Source: Actinomadura barringtoniae
GTDB taxonomy: Bacteria > Actinomycetota > Actinomycetes > Streptosporangiales > Streptosporangiaceae
Assembly: GCF_017573505.1 (NCBI RefSeq)
Contig: NZ_JAGEOJ010000004.1
Coordinates: 529,593-593,592, forward strand
Reading direction: 5' to 3'
DNA length: 64,000 bases
Part shown: in pieces, positions 51,402 to 60,359 of the stretch
How positions within the stretch are numbered: the first letter of the stretch is position 1
Layout: each line of letters starts with the position of its first letter
The notes under the pieces: generated by a model
Told to the model about the DNA's origin: nothing
What the model saw: only the letters and a program-made list of their open reading frames with translations
Databases searched by the model: none
Translations under genes and position numbers: made by a program

Positions 51402-52283
51402 CTAGCCGTGGTGTTCGGGCACGATCGTCATGGGGCAGGGCGTGTTGTGCAGCACGGTGCGTGTGACGGCTCCGAGCAGTTCCTGCGGGGCGGCGCCAAG
51501 GCCACGGTTGCCGACGACGAGGAGCGTTGCGCCGCGCGCGATGTCTGTGAGGGCCTGCTGCGGTTTGCGCATGACGAATCTCGTCTCGGCCGAGACTTTC
51601 GGGTGTTTGTCCTTCGCGCGCGAGACCGCCTGCTCGAACTTGCCCTTCACGTTGCTCTTGAGTGCCTCGGGGTCGGTGAAGGGGACGTTGTCGGGGCCGG
51701 ACATCGCGCTCGGATCCCACCAGGCGCAGACAGCGGTGACGGGGAGGTCGCGGAGTTCGGCTTCGGCGAAGGCGAAGTCCAGAGCCGCCTCGCTGGCGGG
51801 CGAGCCGTCCACACCCGCGACGATCCGTACCCCGTCGCGTCGGGGCGCGAGTTCGCCAGGCGGCACGACGATGACGGGCCGGTCGGCGTGAGCGGGCACC
51901 TGGGCGGCCGCCGATCCCACGCGGAGGTCGTCGAACCCGCCGGTGCCCCGGGTGCCGAGCACGATCAGCTCGGCGTCGCGGGCGGCCCCGAGCAGCGCGG
52001 CGGGCGCGGTCCCGCGTTTGAGAAGGGGGCGTACGTCGAGCCCGTCGGCCAGCTCGTGGGCGCGGCGTACCCCGGCCTCGACCACCGCCTGCCCCATGCC
52101 GTGGACGATCTCAAGGGCCTGCGCGTCCTGTTGCCGGAAGGGATACGGCCAGTTCCAGGCATGGCAGACGAGCAACGGACGTTCTCGCAGCCGAGCCTCG
52201 TCGACCGCCCATCGCAAGGCCCGATCGCTGGGGAACGAGGCGTCGTAGCCGACCAGGATGGGGCGATTGGAATCCGCGTTCAC
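51402..52283 (-). CDS. Tandem universal stress protein (USP)
   Basis: A 293-residue protein of two UspA domains. The first has PILVGYDASFPSDRALRWAV and the ATP-binding loop GTRGTGGFDDLRVGSAA; the second has IVAGVDGSPASEAALDFAFA and GNRGLGAAPQELLGAVTRTV. Such two-domain USPs bind ATP and, in mycobacteria, slow growth under hypoxia (Rv2623 type). GTG 52283 follows GAGAGGAG. It is divergent from the CBS-BON gene with two DosR-like boxes between, one of them perfect. Confidence 0.92.
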   Translation of the reverse strand: MNADSNRPILVGYDASFPSDRALRWAVDEARLRERPLLVCHAWNWPYPFRQQDAQALEIVHGMGQAVVEAGVRRAHELADGLDVRPLLKRGTAPAALLGAARDAELIVLGTRGTGGFDDLRVGSAAAQVPAHADRPVIVVPPGELAPRRDGVRIVAGVDGSPASEAALDFAFAEAELRDLPVTAVCAWWDPSAMSGPDNVPFTDPEALKSNVKGKFEQAVSRAKDKHPKVSAETRFVMRKPQQALTDIARGATLLVVGNRGLGAAPQELLGAVTRTVLHNTPCPMTIVPEHHG

Positions 52284-52367
52284 GGCTCTGCTCCTCTCGG
52301 CTGGGACACGACTTCAATCTGCCTGAGCGGCGACCGCTGCGGACAGGGGCGTTGGGGCAGCCCTACC

Positions 52368-52381
52368 GGGGCCTTGGCCTC
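52368..52381. promoter_or_regulatory. DosR-like box, weaker
   Basis: GGGGCCTTGGCCTC matches GGGACCTTGGTCCC at 11 of 14 positions. It lies 85 bases before the tandem USP start, closer to it than the perfect box at 52422. Confidence 0.4.
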
Positions 52382-52421
52382 TGATCTCACCGTGTCTCCT
52401 GCCGGTCACCGGCCCCATCCG

Positions 52422-52435
52422 GGGACCTTCGTCCC
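52422..52435. promoter_or_regulatory. Perfect DosR/DevR-type box
   Basis: GGGACCTTCGTCCC fits the GGGAC-N4-GTCCC palindrome bound by DosR/DevR-type NarL-family regulators. It is in the divergent region between a tandem USP (start 52283) and a CBS-BON protein (start 52529), at -139 and -94 from their starts. Confidence 0.75.
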
Positions 52436-52528
52436 GGAGCCGAGGACCTCGGGCCGATGGCCTGGCGCTGGCTCCGGTCAGAGGCTGTGATCAGGCTTAT
52501 TCACCGAATGCGCAGTTGGGAGACGTCG

Positions 52529-53245
52529 ATGTTGCGGCCCAGGGTTGAGGAGGTCATGACCAGTGATGTCGCGACGGTGCAGGCCGACGCGACGTTCCGG
52601 GACATCGTGGCCATGCTGGAGAAGCGCCGTATCAGCGGATTGCCCGTCATCGATGGCGGACGCCGCGTGCTGGGCGTCGTGTCCGAGTCCGACCTCCTCG
52701 TCAAGGAGGCCGCCGAGCCACTCCCCGGTGAGTCCCCGTACGCCGAGCACCAGGCGGTGTGGCGGGGTCGCCGGCACCGTTTGGAGAACGCCAGGGCGCG
52801 AGGCGGAACGGCCGGCGAGATCATGAGCACGCCCGCAGTGACCATCGCCGCGGGGGCCACGATCATCGAGGCGGCGCGGCTGCTCACCCGGCACGGCGTC
52901 AACCGGCTCCCGGTGGTGGACGCCGACGGGCGGCTGGCCGGCATCGTCAGCCGCGCCGATCTGCTGCGCGTCTTCACCAAGCCGGACGAGGTGATCCGCC
53001 GCCAGGTGATCGAGGAAGTGATCCAGCGGAGCCTGTGGCAGGACCCGGGGAAGGTCGAGGTCGAGGTCCGCGACGGAGTCGTCACCCTGCGCGGGCAGCT
53101 CGACGTCTCGAGCAACGTGACGCTCGCGACGCAGCTGACCGAGGCCATCGACTCCGTGGTCGCCGTGCACAACGAGCTGACCTTCGAACACGACGACATC
53201 AAGCACAAGATCGACCCACAGTCCCTGCGCCATCGGGACCGATAG
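52529..53245 (+). CDS. CBS-pair protein with C-terminal BON domain
   Basis: A 238-residue protein. Two CBS motifs form a Bateman module: VEEVMTSDVATVQADATFRD with LPVIDGGRRVLGVVSESDLL, then IMSTPAVTIAAGATIIEAAR with LPVVDADGRLAGIVSRADLL. A BON domain follows (KVEVEVRDGVVTLRGQLDVS to the end), a lipid- or membrane-related module. CBS pairs sense adenosine nucleotides. ATG 52529 follows GGGAG. In mycobacteria a CBS protein (Rv2626c) is among the most hypoxia-induced genes; the divergent DosR-type box suggests like control here. Confidence 0.9.
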   Translation: MLRPRVEEVMTSDVATVQADATFRDIVAMLEKRRISGLPVIDGGRRVLGVVSESDLLVKEAAEPLPGESPYAEHQAVWRGRRHRLENARARGGTAGEIMSTPAVTIAAGATIIEAARLLTRHGVNRLPVVDADGRLAGIVSRADLLRVFTKPDEVIRRQVIEEVIQRSLWQDPGKVEVEVRDGVVTLRGQLDVSSNVTLATQLTEAIDSVVAVHNELTFEHDDIKHKIDPQSLRHRDR

Positions 53246-53308
53246 TCAGCGTTCCCCGGCCGCCCTGCTGGCGTCGGCGGCCGGGACGCTATCAAGCGAT
53301 CGTGCCGG

Positions 53309-54358
53309 TCAGGCGATGGTGATGGCCTCGTCAAGGTAGACGTCCTGCACGGCGTTGATGAGTTCCACGCCCTCGGCGAGCGGGCGCTGGAAGGACTTGC
53401 GGCCGACGATCAGACCCATGCCGCCGGCTCGTTTGTTGATCACTGCGGTGCGTACGGCCTGGGCGAGGTCGCCCTGGCCGCCCGAGGCGCCGCCGGAGTT
53501 GATGAGACCGACCCTGCCCATGTAGCAGTTGGCGACCTGCCAGCGGGTGAGATCGACGGGATGGTCGGTGGTGAGCTCGTCGTACACCCGGTCGTCGGTC
53601 TTGCCGAATCCCAGGGCCCGGAAGCCACCGTTGTTCTCGGGCTGCTTCTGCTTGACGATGTCGGCCTCGACAGTGGCGGCCAGATGGTTGGCCTGCCCGG
53701 TGAGGTCGGCGCTGACGTGGTAGTCGACGCCGTCCTTGTTGAACGCGCTGTTGCGCAGGTAGGCCCAGAGCACCGTGAACATGCCCAGCTCGTGGGCGCG
53801 CGCGAACGCCTCTCGCACCTCCTGGAGCTGACGCATGCTCTCGGGCGCGCCGAAGTAGACGGTGGCGCCGACCGCGACCGCGCCCAGGTCGAAGGCCTGC
53901 TTGACCGAGGCGAACATGACCTGGTCATAGGTGTTGGGATAGGTCAGCAGCTGGTTGTGGTTGAGCTTGGCGATGAACGGGATCCGGTGGGCGTACCGGC
54001 GTGACGTCATGCCGAGCACCCCCACCGTGCTGGCAATGGCGTTGCAGCCTGCGTCGATCGCCAGGTCGCAGAGGCCAGCCGGATCGAAGTAGGCGGGGTT
54101 CGGCGCGAACGACGCTGCCGCGGAATGCTCGACGCCCTGGTCCACCGGCAGGATCGACAGGTATCCGGTGCCCGCCAGCCGCCCGCTGTCGAAGACGTGG
54201 CGCAGGTTGCGCAGAACGGCCGGTGGCCTATCGGTCATCACCAGCACCCGGTCGATGAAGTCGGGACCCGGCAGCGATAGCCGCACCTGCGGAATGGTCG
54301 TGCATTCGTGGGCGAGCAGGGATTGTGCCTCCTCGCCCAGCAGTTCCTTGAGTTCCAT
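53309..54358 (-). CDS. Class I fructose-bisphosphate aldolase (DhnA/FbaB type)
   Basis: A 349-residue Schiff-base aldolase of the archaeal/DhnA type, catalysing the reversible cleavage of fructose 1,6-bisphosphate. Marks are [49 protein letters not shown] with ATVYFGA, a [11 protein letters not shown] segment and [12 protein letters not shown] with the phosphate-binding and lysine regions. ATG 54358 follows GAGGGG. Class I enzymes need no metal and often serve under stress or gluconeogenesis. Upstream lies a 12-of-14 DosR-like box. Confidence 0.9.
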   Translation of the reverse strand: MELKELLGEEAQSLLAHECTTIPQVRLSLPGPDFIDRVLVMTDRPPAVLRNLRHVFDSGRLAGTGYLSILPVDQGVEHSAAASFAPNPAYFDPAGLCDLAIDAGCNAIASTVGVLGMTSRRYAHRIPFIAKLNHNQLLTYPNTYDQVMFASVKQAFDLGAVAVGATVYFGAPESMRQLQEVREAFARAHELGMFTVLWAYLRNSAFNKDGVDYHVSADLTGQANHLAATVEADIVKQKQPENNGGFRALGFGKTDDRVYDELTTDHPVDLTRWQVANCYMGRVGLINSGGASGGQGDLAQAVRTAVINKRAGGMGLIVGRKSFQRPLAEGVELINAVQDVYLDEAITIA

Positions 54359-54483
54359 CCCCTCAGCATTTGTTTCCCGGCCGAGAAGCCCAATCGGCCG
54401 AAGGTCCTGCGAGCGACGGGCAAAGGGCCCCGTGGCCGCCAAGGCGCGCTGCGAACCCTCATGGACCGATGGGAACTCCGCCG

Positions 54484-54497
54484 ATGACCAAGGTCCC
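54484..54497. promoter_or_regulatory. DosR-like box before the aldolase
   Basis: ATGACCAAGGTCCC matches GGGACCAAGGTCCC at 12 of 14 positions. It lies in the divergent region between the aldolase (start 54358) and the sortase substrate (start 54603). Confidence 0.55.
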
Positions 54498-54602
54498 CGC
54501 GCTCTGCGTTCCTACGCCCCTAACCCTTCACGGCACCGCGAATTCAACTGGAGTTGACGACACCGGAGGCCGCCTCCGGGGCCAAGCGAAGGGAAGCACG
54601 CG

Positions 54603-55187
54603 ATGTTCATTCTCAGTTCAGCGGCCGCGGTGGCCCTCGCAGGCTCCCTGGTGCTCGGTATACCTGCCGACCCCACGCCCGCCACACCCGGCACGTTGCC
54701 GCCGGCCACACCGCCGGCCTCTCCCCCGACAACGCCGCCGACCTCTCCGCCGACGACGCCCCCCACCAACCCGACCAAGGCGACGGTGGCGGTCAGCCCG
54801 GCCTCTGTGACCACCGAGAGCACTCCGCTGTCGGTGACGTTCACCTGCCCGAGCGGCACCGACACCGCCTGGGTCACCTCCAACGCCTTCGGGAAGATGC
54901 CCGCCAAGGGCAACAACGAGGTCGGCGTGCGCACTCTCTCGGGCCTGTCCCCCGGCCGGTACTCGGTCAAGTTGCTGTGCGACGGCACGACGATCAGCGC
55001 GACCACCTGGCTCCAGGTCGTCGGGCAAGGCGGGACGCCGGGTCCGACACCGTCCGGGCCGCCCCAGACGGGTGGCGGCAGCACCGCTCAGCCTGACCGC
55101 GCCCTCTATCTGACCGGGCTGGGCCTGCTCGGCCTCAGCGCCGTCGCAGGCACCCTGGCATGGCGCCGGCGCCGCGGAGGGCGGTGA
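54603..55187 (+). CDS. Wall-anchored surface protein with sortase-type signal
   Basis: A 194-residue exported protein. Signal peptide at residues 1-22; a Pro/Thr-rich stalk (PPASPPTTPPTSPPTTPPT) at about 37-56; a small beta domain at 60-140 with two Cys (FTCPSG and LLCDG); then PPQTG at 153-157, a hydrophobic helix YLTGLGLLGLSAVAGTLAW and an Arg-rich tail. This is the layout of an LPXTG-like cell-wall sorting signal with a variant motif. The stop overlaps the start of the sortase gene, so the enzyme is its likely partner. Function of the displayed domain is unknown. Confidence 0.82.
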   Translation: MFILSSAAAVALAGSLVLGIPADPTPATPGTLPPATPPASPPTTPPTSPPTTPPTNPTKATVAVSPASVTTESTPLSVTFTCPSGTDTAWVTSNAFGKMPAKGNNEVGVRTLSGLSPGRYSVKLLCDGTTISATTWLQVVGQGGTPGPTPSGPPQTGGGSTAQPDRALYLTGLGLLGLSAVAGTLAWRRRRGGR

Positions 55188-55813
55188 CTGACATGCGCAC
55201 GCGGGGCGGCGTCTGGCTGCCCATGGCAGCAGGCGCTCTCATCATCGGGCTGGCCTTGGTCGTCTTCGGCTTGGGCCGGTTGCACTCACCGACCGGGAGT
55301 CCGGGCGGCACTCGCACCGGTGAGTCGCCGCGCGCCGCCGCCCCGCTGCCGAGATCTGCCCCGGTGCGGATCCAGGTCCCGGCCATCGGGGTCAGCGCGC
55401 CCGTCCTGGCGCTGGGCCTCAACCCGGACCAGACGGTTCAGGAGCCATCGCTGTCACAGCCGTCCCTGACCAGCTGGTATCGGCTCGGCCCGGCACCGGG
55501 CGAGCGCGGACCGGCCGCGTTCTTCGGCCACATCGACACTCGGGCGAGCGGCCCCGCGGTCTTCTACCGGCTCGGGCAGCTCACGCCAGGCGCCCAGGTA
55601 AGGATCGCGCGCCGGGACGGGGTGACCGCGGTCTTCCAGATCACCGCGGTGGAGCAGGTCCCCAAGAGCCGCTTCCCCACCCAGCGGGTCTATGGAATGA
55701 CGGCCGAGCCCACCATCAGGCTCATCAGCTGCGGCGGCGACTTCAACCGCGCGACGGGCCACTACAACGACAACATCATCGCCTACGGCGTCCTCACCGG
55801 GAGCACCGGCTGA
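55184..55813 (+). CDS. Class F sortase
   Basis: A 209-residue membrane-anchored transpeptidase. An N-terminal helix (WLPMAAGALIIGLALVVFGL) anchors it; the catalytic barrel has His116 in AFFGHIDT, Cys183 in RLISCGGDF and Arg189 in NRATGHYNDN, the complete sortase triad. GTG 55184 overlaps the previous stop (GTGA); ATG 55193 is an alternative. Class F sortases are typical of actinomycetes. It probably attaches the product of the preceding gene to peptidoglycan through the PPQTG motif. Confidence 0.9.
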   Translation: MTDMRTRGGVWLPMAAGALIIGLALVVFGLGRLHSPTGSPGGTRTGESPRAAAPLPRSAPVRIQVPAIGVSAPVLALGLNPDQTVQEPSLSQPSLTSWYRLGPAPGERGPAAFFGHIDTRASGPAVFYRLGQLTPGAQVRIARRDGVTAVFQITAVEQVPKSRFPTQRVYGMTAEPTIRLISCGGDFNRATGHYNDNIIAYGVLTGSTG

Positions 55814-55847
55814 ATGACCAGCCCGCCCCGGCCGGAAGGAGCGGATC

Positions 55848-56393
55848 ATGACCATTCTCGTCGGATACGCCAGCGCCCATGGCTCCACCCGCGGCATCGC
55901 GGAACGCATCGCCGCCAAGCTGGCCGGCAGCGGGCATGACGCGGAGGTACAGAACCTCTGCCAGATCGACCGCCTCAGCGAGTACGACGCGTACGTGCTC
56001 GGCAGCGCCGTCCACAACCGGGCTTGGCTGATCGAAGCGACCGAGACCGTCATGGCCGGCCGGGAGATGCTCCGGCACCGACCGGTCTGGCTGTTCAGCG
56101 TCGGCATGCCCGCCGCCCTCCGCGGCCCTTGGCGCGTGTTCGCCGACAAGGAGGAGCCGATGGTCTCCGCCCGGCTGCGGGAGGCCATCGCGCCGCGTGA
56201 ACATCGGCTCTTCTCAGGGGTCTTCAGGCCGGAGCACATCTCGTTCTTCGGCCGTGTCCTGTTCAGGGCCATGGGGTGCCGGTACGGCGACTATCGCGAT
56301 TGGGAGGCCATCGATGCATGGGCAGAGGCCATCGCCCGGCAGATCACAGCTGAGAATCCCCGCCCGCGGACGGGCGGGGTCGGTCCCGCATGA
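55848..56393 (+). CDS. Flavodoxin-domain protein (HemG-like)
   Basis: A 181-residue protein with a flavodoxin fold. The FMN phosphate loop is GYASAHGSTRGIAERIA at residues 6-22, and YDAYVLGSAVHNRAWLIEAT contains the next flavin loop. The length and the FFGRVLFRAMGCRYGDYRDW segment resemble menaquinone-dependent protoporphyrinogen oxidase HemG-like proteins. ATG 55848 follows GGAAGGAG. It lies 34 bases after the sortase gene and its stop overlaps the next, damaged USP gene. Redox role under low oxygen is possible. Confidence 0.85.
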   Translation: MTILVGYASAHGSTRGIAERIAAKLAGSGHDAEVQNLCQIDRLSEYDAYVLGSAVHNRAWLIEATETVMAGREMLRHRPVWLFSVGMPAALRGPWRVFADKEEPMVSARLREAIAPREHRLFSGVFRPEHISFFGRVLFRAMGCRYGDYRDWEAIDAWAEAIARQITAENPRPRTGGVGPA

Positions 56394-57232
56394 GCCACCG
56401 CCGTGGCCGTGGCACGAGCCAGGCCTCCTCGTCGGCTACGACGGCACGGACGGCGCCCGCCGCGCACTGCGCTGGGCGCTGATCGACGCCCGCCTCCGGC
56501 ACTGCGGCGTCACCGCGTGCATGGTGTGGGGCCGGCCACCGGACGTCGGCATCGACGACCTGACCGCAGAGCTGTTCCGGCGGCGGGCGAGCCGCATGCT
56601 GAACGAGGGCCTGCGCATGGGCCGCAACTGGGAGCAAGGGATCCCCTTGCACCCGCGGCTGATGCGGGGATTTCCGGTGACCCAGTTGCGGCACGCCTCG
56701 CGGCACGGCGAGCTCCTGGTCGTGGGCTCCCAGGGCCACGGCGCCATCAACGGGCTGCTGCTGAGCTCGGTGAGTGCCGGCGTAGCCGCCCACGCCTCAT
56801 GCCCGGTCGTCATCGTCAGGCGGCCTCCTGCACGGCTCAAGAGCAGTCCGATCGTCGTGGGATTCGACGGATCGGCACCGGCCGCCGCCGCCCTGCGAGT
56901 CGCCTTCACCGAGGCCGCCCTGCGCGGAGCGCCGCTGAGGATCGTGCACGCCAAACGTGCCCAGAAGGGGCGCAGGCTCGCCCTCGGACGCCTTCGACCT
57001 CCACCACGAGGTCGCCCGGCTGTGTGCCGAGTACCCGACGGTCGAACCACGAGGCCTGCTGGTCGCCGAGGACCCCGCGAAGGCTTTGATACAGGCGGCC
57101 GGTCACGCCCGCATGCTGGTCGTCGGCTCGCGCGGAGCGGGCGGCGTGCGCGGCCTCGCCCTAGGTTCGGTCAGCCAGCGTCTGGTCCGCCACTCCCCCT
57201 GCACCCTCATCGTCGCGCACGCGAACCAGTAG
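56391..57232 (+). pseudogene. Tandem universal stress protein with frameshift
   Basis: Two UspA domains in different frames. The first frame gives PGLLVGYDGTDGARRALRWA, GSQGHGAINGLLLSSVSAG and the start of domain two (IVVGFDGSAPAAAALRVAFT, then RIVHAKRA). At about 56966-56975 (AAGGGGCGCAGG) one extra base shifts it; the other frame continues PSDAFDLHHEVARLCAEYPT and GSRGAGGVRGLALGSVSQRL to a stop at 57232. The ATG overlapping the flavodoxin stop at 56391 is also one base out of phase with the first frame. Two breaks make loss of function or sequence error likely. Confidence 0.7.
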
Positions 57233-57305
57233 CCACCGGTGCTAGGAGGCCAGTAGACGCGCGTGCGCAATGAATGACGCACGCGTGCCGTCAGCACGCC
57301 TTCGG

Positions 57306-57912
57306 TCATCGGCCTGGCAGCCATAAGGTCCTCGGCAGGTAGCCCCGGGTCAGCGACTCGACCATCTGCCAGGCGTGCACGACTCGCAATCTCGCTCCAC
57401 GAATCGAGGCGGCGTCGAAGGCGTACCGCAGTGCCTCGTCCGCGTTCTTCACCAGATCGATCCCCACCACCGCCTCGCTCCGCGAGGCCCTTTCTTCCCC
57501 GCGCACGATCACAACCGGGCCGGCGGCATGGGCAGCGCCCAGGCCGACGGAGCCGAGCAGCATGCTGGCGAATCCGCCGCGACCGCGATGACCGAGCACC
57601 ATCGCGAAGGCGCGTTCGGACCGTTCGCGCAGCGCGGGGCCGATCCTGTCGGTGACCAGCCCGGCCGACACCACGATGTCGGCCCTGCACTCGCGCGCCA
57701 TCTCTTCGGCCCGCGCGGAGCACCCGCTCACCGCCTTGGTGATCGCCGCGGTCGCCTCGGGAGGCGTGAACAGCGAGGCGGTCTCGTGCCAAGGCTCGAG
57801 CACGTGCACCAGGTGAAGCGGCAATCCCCTCAGCGCCGCTTCGTCAGCTCCCCATGCGACGGCGCGGCCGGCATCGGTCGAGCCGTCACCCGACGACGAT
57901 CGGATCGGACAT
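57306..57912 (-). pseudogene. Universal stress protein with N-terminal frameshift
   Basis: ATG 57912 (after GAGGAGCTGAGGCAG) begins MSDPIVVG and then meets TGA; two missing bases there break the frame. The corrected frame continues DGSTDAGRAVAWGADEAALR, then LPLHLVHVLEPWHETASLFT, GHRGRGGFASMLLGSVGLGA and a partial second domain VVGIDLVKNADEALRYAFDA. The second domain stops at TLWLPGR, shorter than in the USP at 62971, so the gene is also 3'-truncated. A TTG at 57824 could start a 172-residue product. Last gene of the OsmC operon. Confidence 0.65.
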
Positions 57913-58024
57913 CTGCCTCAGCTCCTCGTGGCCGTTGGCTGCCCGCACCGTGAAAGGTGCGCCACCACCTACGCTCGTTCCGAGCCGCGATGGTGGCCCC
58001 GCCCCGGCTTCCGACTCGCCTCAC

Positions 58025-58897
58025 TCAGGAAGGGCGCATGGAGGGTGCGATGGCCACTGAGCAGGGGGCGTGCTGTAGCAACGCCGTACTCGTAGCCCCG
58101 AGCAGCATGGGTTTGATCCCGCCGCCTCCACGGCTCCCGAGCACGATGAGGCCGGCGGCACCCGCGGCCGCCATCAGCGACTCTCGCGGGCCTTCGAGCA
58201 TGAGCGAGGTCTCGGCCTCCACATGGGGGTACTTGACTCGCCACGGTGCGACGGTCCGCTCAAGGAGTTCCCCACAGGAGCGCTTGAGCTGGTCCTCGTC
58301 CGCGAAGAGGGCGATCTCGGTGCGCGCCACCGCCCCTGGGTCCCAGCAGCCGTGGACGGCCTGGAGCCGCCAACCGCGCAGCGCCGCCTCTTCGAAGGCG
58401 AGAGCCAACGCGGCATCGCCGCCGGCAGAGCCGTCCACGCCCACGACCACCCGCTCGTGGCGGTCACCCGGTTCGCGCACGACGACGACGGGACGCCGGG
58501 AACGGGCCGGGAGCTGCAGCGCGGTCGAGCCGAGCACGACCTCATCCCGCTCATGGACACCACCGCCATGTGCACCGACGACGATCACTTCGGCGTCGAG
58601 GGACTCGTGCATGAGGGCCGCGTAGGCGGGGCCGTCCATCAGTCGCTTGTGGACGGTGAGCGAGGGCGCCAGCCGCCGGGCCCGGGCCACGCCCTGGTCG
58701 AGCAGGTGCTCCCCCATGCGGCGGACGACATGCTCGATGTCGTAGTCGATGTAGCTGATCGGGAAGGGCCACCGCCAGCAGTGGCACACGAGAAGGTCGC
58801 GTCCTCTCAGCCGCGCCTCTTCGACCGCCCAGCGCAAGGCGGCCTCTCCTTCGTCTGTGCCGTCATAGCCGACGAGCACGTTGGGATAGGTGACCAT
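58025..58897 (-). CDS. Tandem universal stress protein
   Basis: A 290-residue protein of two UspA domains. Domain one begins VLVGYDGTDEGEAALRWAVE and has GAHGGGVHERDEVVLGSTAL; domain two begins VVVGVDGSAGGDAALALAFE and ends with GSRGGGGIKPMLLGATSTAL, the ATP-binding G-2x-G-9x-G(S/T) motif. ATG 58897 follows GAGGGGAGGAG. It is 33 bases behind the single USP gene in the minus-strand operon that begins with OsmC, and the DosR-like box at 60242 is the nearest control site. Confidence 0.92.
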   Translation of the reverse strand: MVTYPNVLVGYDGTDEGEAALRWAVEEARLRGRDLLVCHCWRWPFPISYIDYDIEHVVRRMGEHLLDQGVARARRLAPSLTVHKRLMDGPAYAALMHESLDAEVIVVGAHGGGVHERDEVVLGSTALQLPARSRRPVVVVREPGDRHERVVVGVDGSAGGDAALALAFEEAALRGWRLQAVHGCWDPGAVARTEIALFADEDQLKRSCGELLERTVAPWRVKYPHVEAETSLMLEGPRESLMAAAGAAGLIVLGSRGGGGIKPMLLGATSTALLQHAPCSVAIAPSMRPS

Positions 58898-58930
58898 GGT
58901 CTCCTCCCCTCAACTCGGCTCCGTGCCGCC

Positions 58931-59398
58931 TCATCGGGCTCCGGTGACGGCCACGGGGCAATGCGAATGATGAAGAATGCCGTGACTCACCGACCCCAGG
59001 GGGAAGTGGAACCACCCGTGGCCGTGGGTCCCGACGACCACGAGATCGGCTTCCTGCGACGCCTCGGTGAGCGCGAGGACGGGATGGACCGATGGAGTCT
59101 CCTCGACGACATCGACCTCCGGATGGCGATCGCGCCATGGCTCGATGGCCTTGGCCATCTCCTGGACGAGCCGTTCTCGGGCCGCCTCGCCGGCGGTCGC
59201 GAGAAGCCGTTCACCGTCGCTGATCACCATGGCGGCGGCCTCGCCGATGGCCGCCGAAGGAGCCAGGTGGGCCCACGGCTGGAGCAAATGCACGATGTGC
59301 AACGGCAGGCCACGGAAAGCCGCCTCAACGGCGGCCCATTCCACCGCACGAGTCGCGGGGACCGAACCGTCGGTCCCGACGATGACGGGCTTTGTCAT
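58931..59398 (-). CDS. Single-domain universal stress protein
   Basis: A 155-residue UspA protein: VIVGTDGSVPATRAVEWAAV at the start, HIVHLLQPWAHLAPSAAIGE, and the ATP-binding loop GTHGHGWFHFPLGSVSHGIL near the end. A long middle helix (GEAARERLVQEMAKAIEPWR) separates the strands. ATG 59398 follows GAGGTGA. Third gene of the OsmC-DUF1876-USP operon. It closely resembles the ends of the damaged USP at 57306 and the tandem USP at 62971, so these come from one expanded family. Confidence 0.9.
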   Translation of the reverse strand: MTKPVIVGTDGSVPATRAVEWAAVEAAFRGLPLHIVHLLQPWAHLAPSAAIGEAAAMVISDGERLLATAGEAARERLVQEMAKAIEPWRDRHPEVDVVEETPSVHPVLALTEASQEADLVVVGTHGHGWFHFPLGSVSHGILHHSHCPVAVTGAR

Positions 59399-59482
59399 CG
59401 TGGCTCACCTCGAGTGAAGCTCGTGCCTGCCTGCTCGTGCCTGCCTGCTTGTGCGCACACCTGCTCGCGGCCGCCTGACCGC

Positions 59483-59734
59483 TCAGGCCGGACCCGCGAG
59501 GTGGGCGATGTCGCTGCTGGCGACACCGTGCAAGCGGCTCGCCAGGTCGGCGAGGGCACGGCTGACCGCGAGCTCGTCGCCGATCTCCGGGACGGGCCGG
59601 TCGGCCGGGTTGCGGCGTGCGGCGCCCTTCCCGGTCACCCGGGACCCGCCGTCCGCGACGAGCACGGCGCGCGCACGGGTGGTGGTCTCGTCCTCGGTGA
59701 TGTAGATCGACACCGACCATTCCTTGGCTTCCAT
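59483..59734 (-). CDS. DUF1876 protein (Rv1738-like)
   Basis: An 83-residue dsRBD-like protein of family DUF1876. Conserved parts are WSVSIYITEDETTTRARAVL, GKGAARRNPADRPVPEIGDE and ELAVSRALADLASRLHGVA. The mycobacterial member Rv1738 is a DosR-regulon gene that resembles ribosome hibernation factors in fold and lies next to a SulP transporter gene, as here. ATG 59734 follows AAGGAG. Second gene of the OsmC operon, 11 bases behind it. Confidence 0.9.
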   Translation of the reverse strand: MEAKEWSVSIYITEDETTTRARAVLVADGGSRVTGKGAARRNPADRPVPEIGDELAVSRALADLASRLHGVASSDIAHLAGPA

Positions 59735-59745
59735 GGTGGTCTCCT

Positions 59746-60159
59746 TCACGCGGCCACGACGTCCGTCGTGACTTCGGTCTCGATCACGGGAGGCCGGGCC
59801 AGGCTGTTCTTCACCGTGCAGCCGTCGACGGCGGCGAGCAGACCGGTGAGCAGGTCGTCCGACAGCCGAAGCGGTGTGTGCAGGACCAGGCGGACCCTCG
59901 TCACCCGTGCGGGTCGCGCACAGCTCGTGGCGAAGTCGGCCGAGACCCGCAGCCCCTCCGAAGGCTGCCCGTGCGCCGCCAGGTACTGACGTCCGTAGTG
60001 AGCGGCGCAACCCGCCAGGCTCGCCACGAACAGCTCCACCGGGGTCGGACCGTGGTTCTCGCCTCCCGCGGAATATGGCTGATCCACGTGAACGACGTGA
60101 TCGCGGATCAGGATCGCGAATTCGTCGTTCTGCCGGTGGATCACCGTGATGGCGTTCAT
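59746..60159 (-). CDS. OsmC-family peroxide-resistance protein
   Basis: A 137-residue OsmC/Ohr-fold protein. The two redox Cys regions are seen: ELFVASLAGCAAHYGRQYL and AAVDGCTVKNSL, as in thiol-dependent organic hydroperoxide reductases. The N-terminus shows FAILIRDHVVHVDQPYSAGG. ATG 60159 follows GAAGGAGGCG. It heads a minus-strand operon with DUF1876 and three USP genes, and is divergent from the SulP gene with a DosR-like box between, so induction in low oxygen or redox stress is likely. Confidence 0.9.
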   Translation of the reverse strand: MNAITVIHRQNDEFAILIRDHVVHVDQPYSAGGENHGPTPVELFVASLAGCAAHYGRQYLAAHGQPSEGLRVSADFATSCARPARVTRVRLVLHTPLRLSDDLLTGLLAAVDGCTVKNSLARPPVIETEVTTDVVAA

Positions 60160-60241
60160 CGGTCGCCTCCTTCTCGACGGCTCGCAGGGGGCGTCGCTTC
60201 CCTCACCTTCAGGTTCTCCCCGCGCGGTTACCGCAGGTAGA

Positions 60242-60255
60242 GGGCCAAAGTCCCG
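60242..60255. promoter_or_regulatory. DosR-like box between OsmC operon and SulP
   Basis: On the minus strand this reads CGGGACTTTGGCCC, which keeps the strong GGGACTTT half of the DosR consensus and a degenerate second half. It lies 83 bases from the OsmC start and 105 from the SulP start. A palindrome TCCTTAAGGA follows at 60265. Confidence 0.6.
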
Positions 60256-60359
60256 GATCGACGGTCCTTAAGGAACAACGCCGCCCGCCCGTGCTCGGCT
60301 CCCGTGGACCACATCTGTCGGGCTTGCGGCGTGGATGGGTCTGCTGGCACGTTGCGGCG

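Noticed and set aside
54417..54431. GGGCAAAGGGCCCC as a further DosR box before the aldolase
   Set aside because: Only 9 of 14 positions match; common by chance at this GC content.
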